Shown here piece by piece: positions 31,157 to 38,790 of a stretch of 64,000 nucleotides of DNA. Each line of letters begins with the position of its first letter. Positions within the stretch are counted from its first letter, which is position 1. The stretch covers positions 2,480,001 through 2,544,000 of the forward strand of contig OY969702.1 of NCBI GenBank assembly GCA_963702055.1, written 5' to 3'. The notes under the pieces are model-generated. The model searched no databases and had not been told where the DNA came from. It saw only the letters and a program-made list of their open reading frames with translations. A program made the position numbers and the translations under genes. The stretch comes from CAWINX01 sp963702055 (GTDB taxonomy: Bacteria > Actinomycetota > Thermoleophilia > Solirubrobacterales > 70-9).

Positions 31157-32130
31157 ACCGCGCCCTGCTCGATCATGTCCTCGCCGACGCCGGCGAGCCT
31201 TCCTACCGTGCCTCCCAGGTTTGGGAGTGGGTGGCGCGCGGGGCCTCCTCCTACGAGGAGATGACCAACCTGCCGGGGACTTTGCGCGACCGGCTTGAGG
31301 CCGCGGTTCCGCTCTCGACGCTCTCCCTGCAGGCCGAGGCAAAGTCCGACGACGGGACGGTCAAGGCGCTCTTCCACACCCACGAGGGCCTGCCGCTGGA
31401 GGCGGTGTTGATGCGCTATCGCGACGGGCGGCGCTCGGTCTGCCTCTCCTCTCAGTCGGGCTGCCCGCTGACCTGCACCTTCTGCGCCACCGGGTCGATG
31501 AAGTTCGGCCGCAACCTCACCGCCGACGAGATCCTCGACCAGGCGTTGCACTTTCGCCGCGTCGAGGCGATTGACCACGTCGTCTTCATGGGGATGGGGG
31601 AGCCGACGATGAACCTCGACGCGGTGCTCGCCGCTGTCAAACGGCTGCCCGACCTCGGCGTCACCCGCCGCCGCACCGCGATCTCCACGGTCGGCTGGGT
31701 TCCGGGGATCGACCGGCTCGCCGAGTGCGAGATGCCGGTCAGCCTCGCCCTCTCCCTGCACGCCCCCAACGACGAGCTGCGCTCCTCGCTGATGCCGGTC
31801 AACGACCGCTACCCGCTGGCCGAGGTGCTCGCCGCCTGCGATCGCTACCGCACCCGGCGTCGCCGCAAGGTCTTCGTCGAGTATGTGATGCTGGCCGGAG
31901 TCAATGACCTTCCCGAGCACGCCCGCCAGCTCGCCGCTCTACTCGACCCCCGCGTCTACAAGGTCAACCTGATCCCCTACAACCCGACCGGCTCCTACGA
32001 CGGCTCCGCCCCGGAGGAGATCGAGCGCTTTCGCGCCGTCCTCGAGGAGCACCGCCTCACCGCCACCGTCCGCCTCACCCGCGGTCGCGACATCGCCGCC
32101 GCCTGCGGCCAGCTCGCCGCCGCGGGATGA
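31153..32130 (+). CDS. rlmN: 23S rRNA (adenine2503-C2)-methyltransferase RlmN
   Basis: A 325-residue radical-SAM enzyme. The CxxxCxxC cluster motif is CPLTCTFC (Cys104, Cys108, Cys111); the family signatures FMGMGEPTMNLDAV and YVMLAGVND follow. It methylates A2503 of 23S rRNA and A37 of some tRNAs. The GTG start is 6 nt after TACACT (leaderless). The distal conserved Cys near the C-terminus (AAACGQL) is present. Confidence 0.95.
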   Translation: MDRALLDHVLADAGEPSYRASQVWEWVARGASSYEEMTNLPGTLRDRLEAAVPLSTLSLQAEAKSDDGTVKALFHTHEGLPLEAVLMRYRDGRRSVCLSSQSGCPLTCTFCATGSMKFGRNLTADEILDQALHFRRVEAIDHVVFMGMGEPTMNLDAVLAAVKRLPDLGVTRRRTAISTVGWVPGIDRLAECEMPVSLALSLHAPNDELRSSLMPVNDRYPLAEVLAACDRYRTRRRRKVFVEYVMLAGVNDLPEHARQLAALLDPRVYKVNLIPYNPTGSYDGSAPEEIERFRAVLEEHRLTATVRLTRGRDIAAACGQLAAAG

Positions 32131-32173
32131 TCTGGGACAGCCTCGCGGACAGCAATAGGGACAAAACAGGGCC

Positions 32174-32179
32174 TATAAT
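32174..32179 (+). promoter_or_regulatory. Consensus -10 TATAAT in the rlmN-fic gap
   Basis: A perfect TATAAT 58 nt upstream of the Fic start in an A/T-richer 106-bp gap; a second weak box TAGATT (32226-32231) is 5 nt before the TTG start. Confidence 0.4.
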
Positions 32180-32236
32180 CGCTGAATCCCAGCAGAAAAA
32201 GCATATCTAGCAAGTCATCCGCATATAGATTTCCGC

Positions 32237-33391
32237 TTGGATTTACGCCTCGTTTCGGCGGCGACGTGGGTATTGCTCGGCGAGGCGAAGTCGAAGTCCC
32301 AGCATGTGGGGCGCGCGCTGCTCGCCCCGACGGCTGCCACCGAGCTGCTCCAGGTCTACCTGGTCAAGGGAATGCTGGCGACGACGGCGATCGAGGGGAA
32401 CACCCTCTCCGAAGACGAGGTCCGGCAGATCCTCGATCGCACCCTTGAGTTGCCGCCGTCCCGGGAGTACCTGGAGCGGGAGATCGAAAACGTGTTGGCT
32501 GCCTACAACGTCGCGCGCAAAGAGCTTTTGGACGATCCGAAGCTGCCGTTCTCCGTCTCGCGTCTATGCGAGTACAACCGACTTATCCTCGACGGCCTCA
32601 GTCTCGAGGATGAGGCCGTCCCGGGCGAGATCCGCAGTCACTCGGTCGTGGTCGGGTCATACCGCGCTGCCCCCGCCGAGGATGCGGAGCACCTCCTTTC
32701 CCGGCTCTGCGACTGGCTCAACGGGGACGAGTTCGAGCCCCCGCCCGGGTCGCCGGAGCTGGCGGTGCCGATGGCGATCATCAAGGCGGCCATGGCCCAC
32801 CTGTACCTGGCGTGGATTCATCCATTTGGTGACGGCAACGGCCGGACCGCCCGCTTGCTGGAGCTCCAGATCTTGCTCTCCGCCGGTTTCCCCGTGCCGA
32901 CCTGCCAGCTCCTCTCGAATCACTACAACCTCACCCGCTCCGAGTACTACCGGCAACTCGCGCTCTCCAGCCGCGAGAAGGACGGAGTGCTCTCCTTCCT
33001 GCACTACGCGATCCAGGGGTTCGTGGATCAGCTGCGCGAGCAGCTCAACGTAATTCGCAAGGTCCAGTTCGAGGATCGCTGGGAGCAGTTCGTCTACCAG
33101 AGCTTCGGTGAGCGGCGTAGCGAAACGGACAATCGAAGGCTTCGCCTGGTTCTCGACCTCTCACGCGCGTTCCATGCCGGAGGCGATGCGATTCCCAAGC
33201 AGGCGATCTCCACGCTTACGCCTCGCCTTGCGGCGGCCTACGCCGCCAAGACCGAGAAGACCCTGAGCCGCGACCTCAATGCGATCGAGGCCCTGGGCCT
33301 TCTACGTCGGGAGGCCACTGGTTGGGCGCCTGCCGATGAGGCAATCCAGCATCTTCTGCCGCAGGCCGCCGCTGGGGTGCTGTGGGACTGA
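32237..33391 (+). CDS. Fic-family AMP-transferase-like protein (class II)
   Basis: A 384-residue protein. The Fic motif HPFGDGNGRTAR has catalytic His195. The inhibitory motif (S/T)xxxE(G/N) is present N-terminally as TTAIEGN (Thr49, Glu53, Gly54), which makes it a class II, self-inhibited Fic. A C-terminal winged-helix-like domain (residues 300-384, KTEKTLSRDLNAIEALGLLRRE) follows, as in many Fic regulators. Class II Fic enzymes AMPylate targets; targets here are unknown. It is alone between rlmN and P450, with codons less biased than its neighbours, suggesting acquisition. Confidence 0.9.
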   Translation: MDLRLVSAATWVLLGEAKSKSQHVGRALLAPTAATELLQVYLVKGMLATTAIEGNTLSEDEVRQILDRTLELPPSREYLEREIENVLAAYNVARKELLDDPKLPFSVSRLCEYNRLILDGLSLEDEAVPGEIRSHSVVVGSYRAAPAEDAEHLLSRLCDWLNGDEFEPPPGSPELAVPMAIIKAAMAHLYLAWIHPFGDGNGRTARLLELQILLSAGFPVPTCQLLSNHYNLTRSEYYRQLALSSREKDGVLSFLHYAIQGFVDQLREQLNVIRKVQFEDRWEQFVYQSFGERRSETDNRRLRLVLDLSRAFHAGGDAIPKQAISTLTPRLAAAYAAKTEKTLSRDLNAIEALGLLRREATGWAPADEAIQHLLPQAAAGVLWD

Positions 33392-33413
33392 TCGCTTCAG
33401 CCCGTTAGTCGTC

Positions 33414-33427
33414 TGGCTGACCAGCCA
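33414..33427. promoter_or_regulatory. TetR-type operator upstream of P450
   Basis: TGGCT-GACC-AGCCA: perfect 5-bp arms with the same GACC centre as the site at 6266-6285. It sits 2 bp upstream of the -10 TACGAT, so a bound repressor would block polymerase. Confidence 0.65.
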
Positions 33428-33429
33428 AC

Positions 33430-33435
33430 TACGAT
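33430..33435 (+). promoter_or_regulatory. -10 element TACGAT, leaderless start of the P450 gene
   Basis: TACGAT, 7-nt gap, GTG at 33443. Confidence 0.6.
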
Positions 33436-33442
33436 TGTCGCG

Positions 33443-34879
33443 GTGCCCGTCGAGACCAAAGCGCCCGTCGCCAAACCCCCGCGGATGTCCGACAACCCGG
33501 TGTGGCGGATCGCCGACGACATGCGGACGGAGTGGCGGGGGAGGAGTAAATACCCGCCGGGGCCGGGGAATTTCAGCATCTCCCGCACCCACCAGATCGC
33601 CCATGACCCGTTGCCGATCCTGCTTTCCAACTACGAGAAGCACGGACCGATTTTCAGCGTGCGGTTGCTCCACACCAAAGTCGTCTTCATGCTTGGGCCG
33701 GCGGCGAACCACTTCATCACCGTCGCTCACCCGGAGAACTTCCACTGGCGCGAGTCGAGCTTCGGCGACCTGATTCCGCTGCTCGGCGACGGCCTGCTGA
33801 CCATCGACGACGACTACCACGACCGGGCGCGGGCGATCATGCTGCCCGCCTTCCACCGCGAGCAGCTGACCGCGATGGTCGACGCGATGGCGGCGGAGGC
33901 CGAGGCGGCGCTGGCCGGCCTCCGACCGGGCCGGGTGGTCGACCTCTACGACTGGATGCGCAACCTGGCGATGCGGATCGCGATGCGGGCGCTGCTGGGG
34001 CTCGACCCCGACGAGGCCGGCAAGGGCGCCGCGGCGGCCGAGCACTTCGAGCGCGCCCTCGGCTTCTACGGGATCGACTATCCACTGCGGCTGCTGCGCG
34101 GGCCAGGCTCGCCGTGGCGGCGGATGAACGCCTCGCGGGAGGTGCTCGACGAGATCGTCTTCGGCGAGATCTCCCGGCGCCGGGACGATCCCGGCGCCGC
34201 CGGGGGCCGAGACATCCTCAGCCTCTTGATCGGCGCCCGCGGCGAGGAGGGAGAGGCCTTCACCGACCGCGAGGTCCGCGACCAGGTGATGACCCTGATG
34301 TTTGCCGGCCATGACACCTCCACCTCGACCCTCACCTTCATGATGCACGAGCTGGCGCGCCACCCCGACGTCCACGCTCGCCTCTGCGAGGAGCAGGACG
34401 AGGTGCTGGGCGGCGCCGTCCCCACAGCTGACCAGCTCGAGCGGGACATGCCCTATCTCGACATGGTCCTCGACGAGGTGCTGCGCCTCTACCCGCCGGC
34501 CTGGATCGGCCCGCGCCGCGCCGTGCGCGAGTTCGAGTTCGGCGGCTACACGGTCCCCCCGGGCGCCTACGTCAACTACAGCTCCTGGGCCAGCCACCGC
34601 ATTCCCGAGGTCTTCCCGGAGCCGGAGGCGTTCATCCCCGAGCGCTTCACCCGCGAGCGCAAGGCCGCTCTGCCGCGCGGCGCCTACGTCCCCTTCGGCG
34701 GCGGGCAGCGAATCTGCATCGGCAAGCGCTTCGGCCAGACCGAGGTGAAGCTGGTCGCGACGATGCTCCTCCAGCGCCTCCGCCTCGACGCGATGCCGGG
34801 CCGCACGATGACGATTCGCCAGATGCCGACCCTCTCCCCGAAGGGCGGCCTGGAGATGCGGGTACTGTCCCGCGGGTGA
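33443..34879 (+). CDS. Cytochrome P450
   Basis: A 478-residue P450. The I-helix has AGHDTSTST (about residue 288), the K-helix ExxR is EVLRLYPPAW, and the heme loop FGGGQRICIGKRF carries the axial Cys425. An N-terminal PPGPGN hinge is present without a membrane anchor, so a soluble monooxygenase needing ferredoxin partners, which are not in the window. The substrate is unknown. Its stop overlaps the start of an MFS exporter (4 bp), and a TetR-type palindrome lies over the promoter: the P450 plus exporter pair looks like a substrate-induced modification/export unit. Confidence 0.93.
   Translation: MPVETKAPVAKPPRMSDNPVWRIADDMRTEWRGRSKYPPGPGNFSISRTHQIAHDPLPILLSNYEKHGPIFSVRLLHTKVVFMLGPAANHFITVAHPENFHWRESSFGDLIPLLGDGLLTIDDDYHDRARAIMLPAFHREQLTAMVDAMAAEAEAALAGLRPGRVVDLYDWMRNLAMRIAMRALLGLDPDEAGKGAAAAEHFERALGFYGIDYPLRLLRGPGSPWRRMNASREVLDEIVFGEISRRRDDPGAAGGRDILSLLIGARGEEGEAFTDREVRDQVMTLMFAGHDTSTSTLTFMMHELARHPDVHARLCEEQDEVLGGAVPTADQLERDMPYLDMVLDEVLRLYPPAWIGPRRAVREFEFGGYTVPPGAYVNYSSWASHRIPEVFPEPEAFIPERFTRERKAALPRGAYVPFGGGQRICIGKRFGQTEVKLVATMLLQRLRLDAMPGRTMTIRQMPTLSPKGGLEMRVLSRG
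34863..34868 (+). promoter_or_regulatory. -10 element TACTGT, internal leaderless promoter for the MFS gene
   Basis: TACTGT within the P450 3' end, 7-nt gap, GTG at 34876. Confidence 0.45.
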
Positions 34880-36279
34880 CGGGAGCGACGGGGGAGCATC
34901 TAAGCCGCTGGACGCTGTGGTTCGGCGGGCTGGCGTTCTTCACCTGCTACCTGGGCCAGGTCTCCCTGGGCGTGGTGCAGCCGACGATCGCCTCCGAGTT
35001 GCACCTCTCCGCCCCCGAGGCGCAGTGGGTCGTCAACTCCTTCTTCCTCACCCTGGCGCTGTTCGCCGCCCCGGGCGGGCGGCTTGGCGATTACTACGGC
35101 CACCGCCAGGTCCTGCTGGTGGCGCTCTCGATCTTCGCGCTCGGGTCCCTGTCGGCGGCGGTGTCGCAGGGGTTCGTCTGGTTGATCTTGAGCATCGCCC
35201 TCGCCGGTGTGGGCGCCTCGACGCTCTATCCCGCCAGCGCCGCGATGATCGCCAACCGGGTCTCCGTCGAGCACCGTGGCGACGCGCTCGGCAAGTACTC
35301 GGCGATCGGGATCACCGTCTTCGTGATCGGGCCGTTGATGGCGGGCATCCTCACCGAGGCGGTGAGTTGGAGGGCCCTGTTCGGGGCTGAGGTCGTGGTG
35401 GGCACCGGACTGGTGGCGCTCGGCTCGCTCAAGGTCGACAATCGGCTGGTCGGCGAGCCCGAACCCTTCGACACTCGCGGCCTCACGGTCCTCATGGTCG
35501 GCCTCACGGCGCTGCTCGTCGCCCTGATGCAGGCGCTTTCGTGGGGGTGGGACTCGCCTCCCACCGTCGCCCTCTTCGGCGTCGGCCTCGCCATCCTCGG
35601 AGGCTTCGCGGCCCTGGAGCTGCGCACCGCGCACCCGCTTCTCGACGTAGGGCTGTTGCGTCGCCGTTTCCTGGTCGGCATCGTGGCGGCGATGTTCGCC
35701 GCCCAGTTCGTGGTTACCGGCTACATCATCTACGTCGCCACCTACTTCCAGCACGTGCTCGGCTACGGGCCGCTGCTCGCCGCGCTGGCGATCGTCCCCT
35801 CGATGCTGGGCCAGCCGATCTTCAACATCATCTCGGGACGAGCGACCGATCGGATCGGCCCCCGCACGCCGGCGCTGCTGGGCTACCTCGGCACCACGCT
35901 CGCGTTCGTCTGGGTCGCGCTGACCCTCGACCGCGAGAGCTACCCGGTCTTGTTGCCCGGACTGCTGCTGCTAAACGCCACGATGGCGCCGATGTTCACC
36001 TCCCTGCTCACCGGTCTCAGCAACGCGGTCGCCGCGGAGGAGCGCGGCGATGCCAACGCCCTCGTCCTCACCGTGCGCTGGATCGGCGCCGCTGCCGGCA
36101 CGATGGTGCTCGGTGTCGTAATCCACTCGACCGGCGGAGGCGGCGCCGTGGTGCCCACCGCCTCGCCCTACGCCGACGCCTTCGTGATCCTGGCCGCGGT
36201 CGCTCTCGCCGGCGCCGTCGCCTGCGCGGTCCTGCTCCGCGAGCCGCCCTCGAGCGGCGGAGGCGCGGCGAGCGGATGA
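34876..36279 (+). CDS. MFS transporter (DHA2-like)
   Basis: A 467-residue transporter with about 14 helices. It starts at GTG overlapping the P450 stop (GTGA). Features: GQVSLGVVQPTIASELHLS in helix 1, motif A GGRLGDYYGHRQVLLV, and GPLMAGILTEAVSWR in helix 5. It should export a drug-like compound by proton antiport, perhaps the P450 substrate or product. A 42-codon membrane protein overlaps its stop. Confidence 0.9.
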   Translation: MTGATGEHLSRWTLWFGGLAFFTCYLGQVSLGVVQPTIASELHLSAPEAQWVVNSFFLTLALFAAPGGRLGDYYGHRQVLLVALSIFALGSLSAAVSQGFVWLILSIALAGVGASTLYPASAAMIANRVSVEHRGDALGKYSAIGITVFVIGPLMAGILTEAVSWRALFGAEVVVGTGLVALGSLKVDNRLVGEPEPFDTRGLTVLMVGLTALLVALMQALSWGWDSPPTVALFGVGLAILGGFAALELRTAHPLLDVGLLRRRFLVGIVAAMFAAQFVVTGYIIYVATYFQHVLGYGPLLAALAIVPSMLGQPIFNIISGRATDRIGPRTPALLGYLGTTLAFVWVALTLDRESYPVLLPGLLLLNATMAPMFTSLLTGLSNAVAAEERGDANALVLTVRWIGAAAGTMVLGVVIHSTGGGGAVVPTASPYADAFVILAAVALAGAVACAVLLREPPSSGGGAASG

Positions 36280-36404
36280 TCGTGCTGGCGACAGAAGCCT
36301 GGCCCGCGGTCTTCGGCGGCCTGATCCCAATCGTCGGGCTCGCCGCGATCGGCTACCTGATCTACCGCGCCGTCCGCGACGGCAACGATCACGACGAGGG
36401 CTAG
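36276..36404 (+). CDS. 42-residue single-helix membrane protein coupled to the MFS gene
   Basis: ATG 36276 overlaps the MFS stop (ATGA). The product has one membrane helix (PAVFGGLIPIVGLAAIGYLIY) and a charged tail RAVRDGNDHDEG. Its overlap and topology suggest an accessory subunit of the exporter, as known for other transporters with mini-proteins; no family recognised. It ends 9 bp before the convergent glutamine synthetase stop. Confidence 0.65.
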   Translation: MIVLATEAWPAVFGGLIPIVGLAAIGYLIYRAVRDGNDHDEG

Positions 36405-36413
36405 AGGCCGCGC

Positions 36414-38561
36414 CTACTTGATGAAGAGCATCTCTTCGTACTTCGGCAGCGGCCAGAGGTCATCGGCGACGACCTTCTCGAGCTTGTCGGCGGCCTCGCG
36501 GACAGCGGCCATCGCGGCGATCTGCTCGTCGCGGGCGTGCAGGGCCAGGTCCATGCCCTCGAGGTCGTCGGGGTAGGCGTTCGCCTTCTCGAGGTCGCCG
36601 AGGTTGGCGACCAGCTCGTCGACCAGGGCTCGCACGTCGCCTTCGAGGGCCGAGACGCCCGCCTCGCCGATCAGCGCCAGGTGGCGCAGGGCAGCCGGTA
36701 GGAGCATCGTCTGGGCAATCGAGAAGGTCTCCTCGGCTTCGATGTTGGCGCGGATCGAGTACTGCTCGACCCAGACCTCGAAGCGCGACTCCAGCTCGCG
36801 CTGGGAGAGGACGTGGTACTTCTCGAACGCGGCGACGGTCTGCTCGTCGAGCACCTCGGGCAACGCGTCGGGCGTGGTGCGGAGGTTCTTCAGCCCGCGC
36901 TGCTCAGCCTCGGCGTGCCACTCCTCGGAGTAGTTGTCGCCGCCGAAGCAGATCTGCTTGTTGGCCAGGTAGGAGTCCTTGACGACCTCGATCACCGCGG
37001 CGGAAACGTCGGTGCCGCCGGAGACCTTTGCCTCAAGCGCGTCGGCCAGTTCGTCGATTGCCTCGGCGACGATCGTGTTCAGCACCGTGTTGGGAAAGGC
37101 GAGCGACATGCTCGACCCGAGGGCGCGGAACTCGAATTTGTTGCCGGTGAAGGCGAACGGCGAGGTGCGGTTGCGGTCGCCGCCGTGCATCGGCAGCGCC
37201 GGCAGCACCGTCGCCCCCAGCTCAAGGAAGGAGGCCGGCGTGTGCGGGTCGCCCTCGCCCGTGGAGATCGCCTCGAAGACTTTCTCCAGCTCGCCGCCGA
37301 GGAAGATCGAGATGATCGCCGGAGGCGCCTCGTTGGCGCCGAGCCGGTGGTCCTGGCCGATGTTGGCGACCGAGGCGCGCAGCAGTCCCTGGTGCTTGTT
37401 GACCGCCTGGATCACCGCGGCGCAGAAGAACAGGAAGTGGATGTTGTCCGCCGGCGTGTCGCCCGGGTTGAGCAGGTTGGAGCCGGTGTCGGTCCCCATC
37501 GACCAGTTGTTGTGCTTGCCGGAGCCGTTGACGCCGGCGAAGGGCTTCTCGTGCAGGAGGCAGACCAGCCCGTAGCGGCGCGCCACGCTCTCCAGCACCT
37601 GCATCAGCAGCTGCTGGTGGTCGGAGCCGACGTTCGAGTTCTCGAATACCGGGGCGATCTCGTACTGCGCCGGTGCGACCTCGTTGTGGCGGGTCTTGAC
37701 CGGGATGCCGAGCTTGCGCATCTCCAGCTCCGACTCCATCATGCAGGCGAGGATTCGCTCCGGGATCGAGCCGAAGTAGTGGTCGTCGAGCTCGTGGCCC
37801 TTCGGCGGCTTGGCGCCGAACAGGGTGCGGCCGGTGGTGATCAGGTCGGGACGCTCGAAGTAGTACTGCTCGTCGATCAGGAAGTACTCCTGCTCGGCGC
37901 CGACCGTGGTGAAGACGCGCTGGCTCTCCTCGTCGCCGAGCAGCCGCAGCGCCTTGATCGCCGAGCGCGAGAGCGCGTCCATCGAGCGCAGCAGCGGGAT
38001 CTTCGCGTCGAGCGCCTCGCCGGTCCAGGAGGCGAACGCCGTCGGGATGCAGAGCAGCGCCCCGTTCGGGTTCTCGAGGATGAAGGCGGGGGAGGTCGGG
38101 TCCCAGGCGGTGTAGCCGCGAGCCTCGAAGGTGGCGCGGACGCCGCCGGTCGGGAAGGAGGAGGCGTCGGGCTCGCCCTGGATCAGCTCCTTGCCGGAGA
38201 AGCCGGCCAGCGCCGTCCCCTCGCCGGCGGGCTCGAAGAAGGAGTCGTGCTTCTCCGCGGTGGAGCCGGTCAGCGGCTGGAACATGTGGGTGAAGTGGGT
38301 GGCGCCGTTCTCCAGCGCCCAGTTCTTCATCGCCTCGGCGACCGCGTCGGCAAGGGCCGGGTCAAGCGCCTCGCCGCCGGCGAGCGTCGCCTGCAGCTTC
38401 TCGAAGACATCGGCGGGCAGGCGGTCGCGCTGCACGGTGACCGAGAAGACGTTGATGCCGAACGGGTCGTTCTCGGGAAGGGTCAGATCGAGCGCGCCGA
38501 GGGCCTCTCCATTGGAGCTCCACTGGGCGGCGGTCACGTTGTGCTGGCGGATACGAGTCAT
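36414..38561 (-). CDS. glnN: Type III glutamine synthetase (GSIII)
   Basis: A 715-residue glutamine synthetase of the long type III class. Motifs: NWALENGATHFTHMFQPLTG and STAEKHDSFF (N-terminal GSIII signature), GAEQEYFLID, RHNEVAPAQYEIAP, KPFAGVNGSGKHNNWSMGTD (catalytic loop with glutamate and ATP ligands) and NRTSPFAFTGNKFEFR. It condenses ammonium with glutamate using ATP. The start ATG 38561 is preceded by GAGGA about 12 nt upstream; the longer frame is rejected. GSIII is less common than GSI in actinobacteria. It is divergent from the beta-oxidation gene, and an Amt gene lies 2.8 kb away. Confidence 0.95.
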   Translation of the reverse strand: MTRIRQHNVTAAQWSSNGEALGALDLTLPENDPFGINVFSVTVQRDRLPADVFEKLQATLAGGEALDPALADAVAEAMKNWALENGATHFTHMFQPLTGSTAEKHDSFFEPAGEGTALAGFSGKELIQGEPDASSFPTGGVRATFEARGYTAWDPTSPAFILENPNGALLCIPTAFASWTGEALDAKIPLLRSMDALSRSAIKALRLLGDEESQRVFTTVGAEQEYFLIDEQYYFERPDLITTGRTLFGAKPPKGHELDDHYFGSIPERILACMMESELEMRKLGIPVKTRHNEVAPAQYEIAPVFENSNVGSDHQQLLMQVLESVARRYGLVCLLHEKPFAGVNGSGKHNNWSMGTDTGSNLLNPGDTPADNIHFLFFCAAVIQAVNKHQGLLRASVANIGQDHRLGANEAPPAIISIFLGGELEKVFEAISTGEGDPHTPASFLELGATVLPALPMHGGDRNRTSPFAFTGNKFEFRALGSSMSLAFPNTVLNTIVAEAIDELADALEAKVSGGTDVSAAVIEVVKDSYLANKQICFGGDNYSEEWHAEAEQRGLKNLRTTPDALPEVLDEQTVAAFEKYHVLSQRELESRFEVWVEQYSIRANIEAEETFSIAQTMLLPAALRHLALIGEAGVSALEGDVRALVDELVANLGDLEKANAYPDDLEGMDLALHARDEQIAAMAAVREAADKLEKVVADDLWPLPKYEEMLFIK

Positions 38562-38673
38562 CGCTTGGCTGGTCCTCACTTGGCGGCGCGCCCAAGCCCA
38601 TGGGCACGTTCGATTACCGGTCTCGCTCCCTAACGGAAGAGCCAAAGCAGCCTAATGGGCGCGCGTTTGCGAT

Positions 38674-38719
38674 GCCTTTGTACCCGGGTATAAGGATTGC
38701 CGGGCGCCTTTGTCCCGGG
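38674..38719 (+). repeat. Direct repeat GCCTTTGTnCCCGGG upstream of the beta-oxidation gene
   Basis: GCCTTTGTACCCGGG (38674-38688) and GCCTTTGTCCCGGG (38706-38719) start 32 bp apart, three helical turns, upstream of the -35 region; the spacing fits two activator sites on one DNA face. Confidence 0.6.
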
Positions 38720-38750
38720 CGTCGCCCTGCGGCCGCCACTCAGCCACATA

Positions 38751-38756
38751 TAGCCT
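38751..38756 (+). promoter_or_regulatory. -10 element TAGCCT upstream of the beta-oxidation gene
   Basis: TAGCCT (part of TATAGCCT) 34 nt before the ATG at 38791, leaving a short leader with GAGGAAGG. Confidence 0.5.
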
Positions 38757-38790
38757 TCCGCCCGTTCACGATCCCCGAGGAAGGGCAAGC

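Larger units (their letters stand above)
38562..38790. promoter_or_regulatory. Divergent control region glnN / beta-oxidation gene
   Basis: A 229-bp gap. It holds a 10-bp palindrome TACCCGGGTA (38681-38690), the direct repeat described separately, and TAGCCT (38751-38756) as the -10 of the downstream gene. Confidence 0.5.

Noticed and set aside
32131..32236. REP/RAYT-type remnant suggested by GGGACA words upstream of Fic
   Set aside because: Only three irregular GGGACA/GGACAG words and no complete palindrome or transposase; too weak to annotate.
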